Part shown: positions 36,114-41,212 of the stretch, one piece after another
Layout: the number at the start of each line of letters is the position of its first letter
How positions within the stretch are numbered: the stretch's first letter is position 1
Assembly (NCBI GenBank): GCA_022599775.1
Contig: JAHZLQ010000001.1
Span: forward strand, 1 to 41,212
Direction: 5' to 3'
Length of the DNA: 41,212 nucleotides
DNA from: Gammaproteobacteria bacterium
GTDB taxonomy: Bacteria > Pseudomonadota > Gammaproteobacteria > Nevskiales > Nevskiaceae
Position numbers and translations under genes: made by a program
Notes under the pieces: model-generated
Databases searched by the model: none
Told to the model about the DNA's origin: nothing
Seen by the model: the letters and a program-made list of their open reading frames with translations, nothing else

Positions 36114-39100
36114 TCAGGCCAGCGGTTTGCGAACGTCGCCGCCGACCCAGACACGCATCAGCGACACCAGCCGCTCGACGTCGATCGGTTTGGACAGATA
36201 GTCGTTGGCACCGGCTTCGAGGCATTTCTCGCGATCGCCACGCATCGCCTTGGCGGTCAGCGCAATGATCGGCAGACGCAGCCACTGCGCGTGGCCGCGG
36301 ATGCGGCGCATGGTTTCGTAACCGTCCATGCCGGGCATCATGATGTCCATCAGCACTATGTCCATGACGGGCTGCTTCTCCAGCTGCTCGAGTGCCTTGA
36401 AGCCGTCCTGCGCCACCACTACGTTGAGGCCGCGGCTACGCAGCGCCTTGGATAGGGCGAACACGTTGCGCATGTCATCGTCAACCACGAGCACGGTCTT
36501 TCCGGCCAGGTCGGTACTACGCTCCGCGTTGGGCGCCAAGGCCGGCGCCGATGCCGATTCGCGGCGGATCGCGTGCAGAAACAGGCTCACCTCGTCCAGC
36601 AACCTTTCCGGTGAACGCGCGCCCTTGATGACGATGCTGTCGGTGTATTCATGCAGCTTGAGGTTCTCCTCGCGCGTCAGCTCGCGTGCCGAATAAACCA
36701 CCACGGGTGGCACCGGACCACTGCGTGCGGCCTGTTCCAGCAGATCGAAGCCGGTTCCGTCCGGCAGCCCCAGGTCCAGAATCACGCAGTCGAACTGGCC
36801 GTCCTGCAAGGCTTTGAGACCATCGGCTGCCGTCGCCGCCTCGGTGAGTTCGACCTGCGCTTCGGACAGAAGCTTGCGTACTGCGACCCTTGATGCATCG
36901 TCATCGTCCACCACCAGCACGGTGCGGGCGCCATTCGAGGCGAAGTGCATCACGCGGTCGAAGGCCTGGTCGAGTCCTTCCTTGCTGACGGGTTTGTGCA
37001 GGAAGCCGACAGCGCCCAGCTCCAGACTCTTGGCCGACTCCTCGCCAGCGGAAATCATGTGGACAGGGATCGTGCGCGTCACCGGATTGCGTTTGAGGCG
37101 CTCGATCACGTCCAGGCCACTCATGCCCGGCAGGGCCACATCCAGCAGCACGCCGGTCGGCCGATACTGCTCGGCCAGGATCAGGGCACTGGCTCCGTCG
37201 AGCGCGGCGAGCACTCGAAAGCCCTTTTTGCGCGCCACGTCCACCAGGATCTTGAGGAAGACCGGGTCATCTTCCACCGCGAGTATCACCGTATCGCCGG
37301 CCTCGATGCGATCGCGGTCGTCATCGACCGGTGCCCGCGCACCAACCGGAGCTGCCGCTTCGGTCAAGATGGTCGGCGGCTGCGGCGCCTGCGGCGTCGC
37401 CCCGTCGCGGCGCAAGGGCGCCTGACTTGCCCGGTCGGCCTCGGCGGGTGGCATCTCGGGCAGGATCAGGCTGAATGAGGAGCCTTCGCCTTCGCGGCTG
37501 TGCACGCCGATTTCGCCGCCAAGCATCGTCGCCAGACCGCGCACGATGGAAAGCCCGAGCCCGGTCCCGCCGTACTTGCGGCTGGTCGAACTGTCGACCT
37601 GCTCGAAAGCCTGGAAGATGCGCTCCAATTTTTCGGCCGGAATGCCGATGCCGGTGTCGGTGACCACCAGGCGTACGAACGCTGGAACCGCGCCAAGCAG
37701 GCGTTGCTCACGCACCGGCTCGATGCGCAAAGTTACGCCACCGCTGGAGGTGAACTTGAATGCATTGCCGATCAGGTTCACCAAGATCTGTCGCAGTTTG
37801 TGCGAGTCGGTCTGCAAGCGTTCCGGCGCCTCGGCGGCGATGTCGATATTGAAATCGAGCCCGCGCTGACGCGCGACATGCTGGTACTCGCGCTTGAGCC
37901 CGGCGGCGAACAGCGGCAGGTCGATGGAATCAGTGACCACCTCCATCTTGCCGGCCTCGATCTTCGACAGATCGAGGATGTCGTTGATGAGCTGCAGCAG
38001 ATTGGTTCCGCTTTCGAACACGATTCGAGCCGATTCGATCTGGTCTTCGCTGAGGTTGCCTTCGTCGTTGTCGGCCAGGGTCTTGGCGAGTATCAACAGG
38101 CTGTTGAGCGGCGTGCGCAGCTCGTGTGACATGTTCGCCAGAAATTCCGACTTGTACTGGCTGGCCTGTTCCAGGTCCTGGTTGCGCTGCTCGAGTTCCC
38201 GCCTGAAGCTCTGCAACTGCTCGTTGAATTCGCCCAGCGTACGGCTCTTCTCCTCCAGTTCCTCGTTGGTCGACTGCAGTTCCTCCTGCTGCACCCGCAG
38301 TTCCTCTTCGGACGCGCGTAGCTGCTGGCTCTGTTCTTCGAGTTGCGCATTGCTCGACTGCAAGGTTTCATTGCTTCCGCGCAGAGCCTCCTGCGAGGCA
38401 TGCAGTTCCTCGGCCTGCGCCTGCGTTTCCTCGAGCAACTGGCGTGTGCGTTGTGCATGCCCCAGAGACTCTAGAGCCAGGGACATCACTTTGGTGAGTT
38501 CCGCGACGAGTTCCTGCTGGCGGACATCGATGGCTTGGAATCCGGCCAGCTCGAGCACACCGACCACGTTACCGCCGGCAGTAATCAGCGGCCACAGATA
38601 CAGCACCCGCGGAATGGCTGCGCCCAGACCGGATTCGATACGCACGTAGTCCGCGGGCAAGGCGTCAATCCGCATGGGGCTTCGCGTCCGCACGCATTGT
38701 CCCACCAGTCCCTCGCCCTCCCGAACAGCCTTGGTCGTGGGCCGCGCACCATGAACCCCGATGGGCTCGTAAGCGTCTTGTTCGGCATCCCGGTAGAACA
38801 AGGCGCCGTACGGCAGCTCGACCACGGGACACAAACGCGAGAGTACGACGGCGGCGAGCGCGCGTGGCGTGGCCTCGGAGCCCATATCCACACTGATGCT
38901 GGCCAAATAGGTCTTGATCCATTCCCGATCGGCCGTATTTCGTGCAGCGTCCTGGAACACTTCGAGCGCACGCGCGATATCGCCGACCTCATCGCGGTGG
39001 CTCCTGTACGACAGCTCGATATCGAGTCGACCGCCGGCCAGCTCCTGGGTCTCGCGCGTCAGCTTTTCGAGCGGGCCGGCAATCGAGCGGGAGGCCAGCC

Positions 39101-39755
39101 GCAGCGCCCCCCAGCCGATGAAGATCCCGAGCGCCAGCATGCCCAGCACTTCGATGTCGCTGATCAGCTTGGACCGGTCCAGGCGCGCTTCACGCTCCGC
39201 CAACAATTTGCGTTCTGCACTCATGAAGCGCGTCAACTGGTCGAACAGCTGATCGATCACGACGGCACCGCGCCTGAGCGGGCCGTCCTCCATCGAGAAC
39301 GGCCCACGCAAGGCTCCCAGTCCGCGGCGTCCCTCGACCGCCAGCATCGGCACGACGACGATCTCGCGATAGTCGTCCATCAGCTCACCGATCCGCTCGG
39401 CACCGACCCGCTGCTGCGGATTGTCGCTGACCAATACCATCAGGGACGCCAAGGCATCGTCGAACCGGCGGGCGGATTCACGATAGCCAGCGAGCTCACC
39501 CGGAGACTCGTAGATCAATGCATTCCGGACCAGTCGCTGCTGATCAAGCACCAGGCCGTTGATCTCCTCGCCGGCGAGCAATACCTCGAAGCTATGCGCG
39601 GTCCAGCGGCGCGCGTCTTCGGTGCGCTGCTGCGATACGAAGAACAGGCCGCAGGTCACAGCGAACAACAGCAGCAAGCTGCCGAAGGTCACGGCGATTT
39701 TGGTCATGACCCGCCGGTTTGCCAGCCAAGACCACCTGAGCTCCCGCTTCGCCAT
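36114..39755 (-). CDS. Hybrid sensor histidine kinase, HAMP-GAF-HisKA-HATPase with three receivers
   Basis: 1213 residues. A first membrane helix (about 19-41), a CHASE3-like periplasmic helical region (about 45-195) and a second helix (about 200-220) lead to HAMP (222-275), GAF (285-430) and a long Gln/Glu-rich coiled coil (430-535). The kinase core has H544 in MSHELRTP, the N box with N664, DTGIGIP with D700, and GGTGLGL. Three receivers follow, with D872 (LLDVALPG), D994 (VILDLGLPD) and D1137 (LMDIMMPG). It is probably the phosphodonor for the REC-GGDEF protein. The coiled coil just after GAF is a possible methylation substrate for the adjacent CheR. Confidence 0.93.
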   Translation of the reverse strand: MAKRELRWSWLANRRVMTKIAVTFGSLLLLFAVTCGLFFVSQQRTEDARRWTAHSFEVLLAGEEINGLVLDQQRLVRNALIYESPGELAGYRESARRFDDALASLMVLVSDNPQQRVGAERIGELMDDYREIVVVPMLAVEGRRGLGALRGPFSMEDGPLRRGAVVIDQLFDQLTRFMSAERKLLAEREARLDRSKLISDIEVLGMLALGIFIGWGALRLASRSIAGPLEKLTRETQELAGGRLDIELSYRSHRDEVGDIARALEVFQDAARNTADREWIKTYLASISVDMGSEATPRALAAVVLSRLCPVVELPYGALFYRDAEQDAYEPIGVHGARPTTKAVREGEGLVGQCVRTRSPMRIDALPADYVRIESGLGAAIPRVLYLWPLITAGGNVVGVLELAGFQAIDVRQQELVAELTKVMSLALESLGHAQRTRQLLEETQAQAEELHASQEALRGSNETLQSSNAQLEEQSQQLRASEEELRVQQEELQSTNEELEEKSRTLGEFNEQLQSFRRELEQRNQDLEQASQYKSEFLANMSHELRTPLNSLLILAKTLADNDEGNLSEDQIESARIVFESGTNLLQLINDILDLSKIEAGKMEVVTDSIDLPLFAAGLKREYQHVARQRGLDFNIDIAAEAPERLQTDSHKLRQILVNLIGNAFKFTSSGGVTLRIEPVREQRLLGAVPAFVRLVVTDTGIGIPAEKLERIFQAFEQVDSSTSRKYGGTGLGLSIVRGLATMLGGEIGVHSREGEGSSFSLILPEMPPAEADRASQAPLRRDGATPQAPQPPTILTEAAAPVGARAPVDDDRDRIEAGDTVILAVEDDPVFLKILVDVARKKGFRVLAALDGASALILAEQYRPTGVLLDVALPGMSGLDVIERLKRNPVTRTIPVHMISAGEESAKSLELGAVGFLHKPVSKEGLDQAFDRVMHFASNGARTVLVVDDDDASRVAVRKLLSEAQVELTEAATAADGLKALQDGQFDCVILDLGLPDGTGFDLLEQAARSGPVPPVVVYSARELTREENLKLHEYTDSIVIKGARSPERLLDEVSLFLHAIRRESASAPALAPNAERSTDLAGKTVLVVDDDMRNVFALSKALRSRGLNVVVAQDGFKALEQLEKQPVMDIVLMDIMMPGMDGYETMRRIRGHAQWLRLPIIALTAKAMRGDREKCLEAGANDYLSKPIDVERLVSLMRVWVGGDVRKPLA

Positions 39756-39794
39756 CAGCGCCGCACCCCGTTCGCAGCATGGACCAACGCGCGG

Positions 39795-40235
39795 TCAGTC
39801 ACCCGAGACGCGCAGCTTTTCGCGTATGAAATCCTTGTGCGGGATATGCAGCATGTCCGCAAGACGCCGCACCAGCACTTCCTCGTTCGGATCGAGCCGA
39901 CCGTCCGCGAAGGCGACCTGCCAGATCATGTTGATCATGCCCTGACGGTCTTCGTAACTCAGTGAGCGGTTCAGGGTCTCGACAAATCCGTAGAGCGAGG
40001 TCGTGTCGCGCAGCTCCCGGCCGGCGCGTTCCATCAGCATGTCGAGCGCGGCCGAGTCGAGCCCGAAATGGCGCCCGACCAGGTCACGCACGGTCTTGTG
40101 CTCGGTCTCCTGCAACTCGAAATCGGCGCGGGCGATCTCCAGTAACAGCACCGCAACTGCCATGCGGCGTTCCGCTTCCGGATCCTGGTTCGGTTCATCG
40201 CCACGGGCGAACAGCTTGCTCAGCGCTTCCAGCAA
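39795..40235 (-). CDS. TerB-like protein
   Basis: 146 residues of the tellurite-resistance TerB/DjlA N-terminal fold, an all-helical metal-binding module. Two internally similar acidic segments are visible: LLLEIARADFELQETEHKTV and VAFADGRLDPNEEVLVRRL. Start is TTG 40235 with AAGGA 8 nt upstream. Despite the name, isolated TerB proteins are not evidence of tellurite resistance; they are widespread and often of unknown role. It lies between the beta-barrel gene (20 bp gap) and the hybrid kinase (39 bp gap), all on one strand. Confidence 0.88.
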   Translation of the reverse strand: MLEALSKLFARGDEPNQDPEAERRMAVAVLLLEIARADFELQETEHKTVRDLVGRHFGLDSAALDMLMERAGRELRDTTSLYGFVETLNRSLSYEDRQGMINMIWQVAFADGRLDPNEEVLVRRLADMLHIPHKDFIREKLRVSGD

Positions 40236-40255
40236 CGGTCAGTCCTTGTGTTCGA

Positions 40256-40978
40256 TCAAAGTCCAAGTGAAACACGCAGGCTGAAGACATCGTTGTCGCC
40301 CACGTGCTCGTACTCCGGTGTCAGCCCCAGGAACCCGAGCGTCACGCGGACGCCCGCGAAGAAGCGACCCACGTCGACATCTTCCTTGTCGAGCCCGAAT
40401 TCGTCGGCGGCGTCAACGGTGCCGAACACCATACCGGCTCCGGCGTAGGGCGTCAGCAGGGTGAAGCCCTTGGAAATCGAAACGTCGAGGCCCGTGGAGT
40501 CGTAGTCGATATCGTCGACACCCGACAGCTTGCTGTAACTGGCACGCACCGCCACGGCCGGCGATGCAATACCGCCTTTCCACACCGCATAGCGCAGTTC
40601 CGCGCCGAACAGGCTGCCGTCGGTGCCCGGCACGGCGCTGTAGAACGCGCCCACATCGACCCCAAACGGCAAGCCCTTGCTGGCACTGATGCCGGCCATT
40701 CCGATCTCGCCGAGCTCATCACCGGTCAGGGTCTCCCACGCGTCCTCGTTCTCGACCGGCACGTAGCTGCCGAATACGCCGATCGAAAATCCGGTCAGGC
40801 CGGACGGCTCGGCCGGCCCCAGCGCCTTGTAGTTCAGCGCCGCGGTGATGTCCTTGGCGACATCACCGAAAGCATCTTGGTCCGGCGTCTCGATATCGAA
40901 ATCTCCAGCCAGTGCCTGTGCCGAGAATGCAAGGCTCAGCAGCACGGAAAATGGGGTGAGAACGCGCGATCTGTGCAT
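40256..40978 (-). CDS. Predicted outer-membrane beta-barrel protein
   Basis: 240 residues. A signal peptide ends at ALA (about residue 24). The mature part alternates short amphipathic strands and Gly/Asp turns (ITAALNYKAL, FSIGVFGSYVPV, VAVRASYSKLSG, GLDVSISKGFTL, PYAGAGMVFG, GVRVTLGFLGL) and ends VFSLRVSLGL, consistent with a small 8 to 10-stranded barrel, although the last residue is Leu rather than the usual Phe. Function unknown. A strong AAGGAGG stands 8 nt before the ATG. It is the first gene of the run leading to the TerB-like protein and the hybrid kinase. Confidence 0.7.
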   Translation of the reverse strand: MHRSRVLTPFSVLLSLAFSAQALAGDFDIETPDQDAFGDVAKDITAALNYKALGPAEPSGLTGFSIGVFGSYVPVENEDAWETLTGDELGEIGMAGISASKGLPFGVDVGAFYSAVPGTDGSLFGAELRYAVWKGGIASPAVAVRASYSKLSGVDDIDYDSTGLDVSISKGFTLLTPYAGAGMVFGTVDAADEFGLDKEDVDVGRFFAGVRVTLGFLGLTPEYEHVGDNDVFSLRVSLGL

Positions 40979-41008
40979 GGGGATTCCCCTCCTTGGTTAT
41001 TGCCGGCG

Positions 41009-41017
41009 AGCATACCA
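41009..41017 (-). promoter_or_regulatory. Extended -10 promoter for the barrel-terB-kinase run
   Basis: On the minus strand TGG-TATGCT (41017-41009) is an extended -10 element. Transcription would start near 41003, giving a leader of about 25 nt that contains AAGGAGG and the palindrome GGGGAATCCCC just before the ATG. No convincing -35 is seen. Confidence 0.4.
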
Positions 41018-41070
41018 AACCGAATGTGAAAGCCTGGCTTCGAGCAGCGCCATGAAGCTCAGAAGTTAAC

Positions 41071-41120
41071 GTGAATCACGCTCGGCGTGATGCCGACCTA
41101 CCCTCGCCCGCTTGCGGGAG
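41071..41120. repeat. REP-like dispersed repeat, copy 2, abutting an IS110 end
   Basis: Forty-nine of 50 bases match the copy at 23751-23800; the difference is T versus G at 41082. The same two hairpins are present. Identity to copy 1 stops exactly after CGGGAG at 41120, and 17 nt later comes the stop codon of an IS110-family transposase on the opposite strand. The end of identity is therefore a candidate IS-target junction. Confidence 0.8.
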
Positions 41121-41212
41121 AGCAACCGTGTTCCGCGTCAAGCAGTCGAGGCTGCAGTATGGTGCGGATTCCAAGGCTGTCGGGTACGCAGGATGGCATT
41201 GAGGATCGTCAG
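41121..41212 (-). mobile_element. IS110-family insertion sequence, one end (cut by window)
   Basis: The transposase C-terminus followed by a 17-nt non-coding end that meets the REP-like repeat. IS110 elements lack long terminal inverted repeats and several target REP sequences (for example IS621 and Pseudomonas members), so this position fits. The exact boundary and the other end are not visible. Confidence 0.65.
41138..41212 (-). CDS. IS110-family transposase, C-terminal 24 residues (partial)
   Basis: Reading the minus strand from the window edge gives LTILNAILRTRQPWNPHHTA followed by ASTA and a TGA stop. The KLLTILNA(I/M)LR ending is characteristic of the IS110 transposase C-terminal domain (Transposase_20 region), which carries the serine-containing part of this DEDD/Ser recombinase. 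Everything upstream is outside the window, so completeness cannot be judged. IS110 recombinases are guided by a bridge RNA from the element's non-coding end. Confidence 0.75.
   Translation of the reverse strand: MTILNAILRTRQPWNPHHTAASTA

Noticed and set aside
39795-40235. Tellurite resistance determinant
   Set aside because: A lone TerB-like protein without terZ, terC or terD does not support a ter operon.

Overview
The window is about 41 kb of GC-rich bacterial chromosome with dense gene packing. Gene content points to a gammaproteobacterium: lptF-lptG divergent from pepA-holC, guaB-guaA divergent from xseA, a valS close to holC, and nagZ beside an S-methyl-5'-thioinosine phosphorylase. The last pairing is known from pseudomonads and relatives. 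Protein flavour (metal-dependent hydrolase plus sulfotransferase, many c-di-GMP proteins) would fit Nevskiales or Xanthomonadales, but I cannot fix the order from sequence alone. No rRNA, tRNA or CRISPR array was seen.

Layout. 1-830: right part of an IS3-family element. 1002-4081 (minus): guaB-guaA, IMP to GMP. 4164-7345 (plus): xseA and a lipoprotein 5'-nucleotidase. 7452-10611 (minus): a FecR-like/SPOR protein and a PAS-PAS-GGDEF-EAL enzyme. 10791-16250 (minus): a tight seven-gene run lptF, lptG, CYTH triphosphatase-like, L,D-transpeptidase, nagZ, hypoxanthine phosphoribosyltransferase and thioinosine phosphorylase, combining LPS export, wall recycling and purine salvage. 16526-18913 (plus): pepA, holC and a small lipoprotein. 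19127-27188: an accessory block separating holC from valS, with an EmrAB-type pump pair, LysR regulator, SDR oxidoreductase, sulfotransferase, ferritin-like 'metal-dependent hydrolase' and a YajR-like MFS transporter. 27370-30177: valS. 30186-32343 (minus): an amidase and an SH3-domain exported protein. 32702-33652 (plus): an orphan LuxR-type regulator.

33664-40978 (minus) reads as one transcription unit: beta-barrel protein, TerB-like protein, a 1213-residue hybrid histidine kinase with three receiver domains, CheR, stand-alone CheB, and a receiver-GGDEF diguanylate cyclase. It has methylation enzymes but no chemoreceptor, CheA or CheW, and its evident output is c-di-GMP. This is the most interesting multi-gene system here. 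41138-41212 is the C-terminal end of an IS110-family transposase, lying 17 nt beyond a 50-bp REP-like repeat whose near-identical copy sits at 23751-23800 without an IS. That suggests an IS110 element placed at a REP sequence.

Functional links inside the window: thioinosine phosphorylase yields hypoxanthine, the phosphoribosyltransferase makes IMP, and GuaB/GuaA convert IMP to GMP, the precursor of the GTP used by the two GGDEF proteins. Starts were re-chosen from Shine-Dalgarno sites, overlaps and family length; several genes use TTG or GTG.
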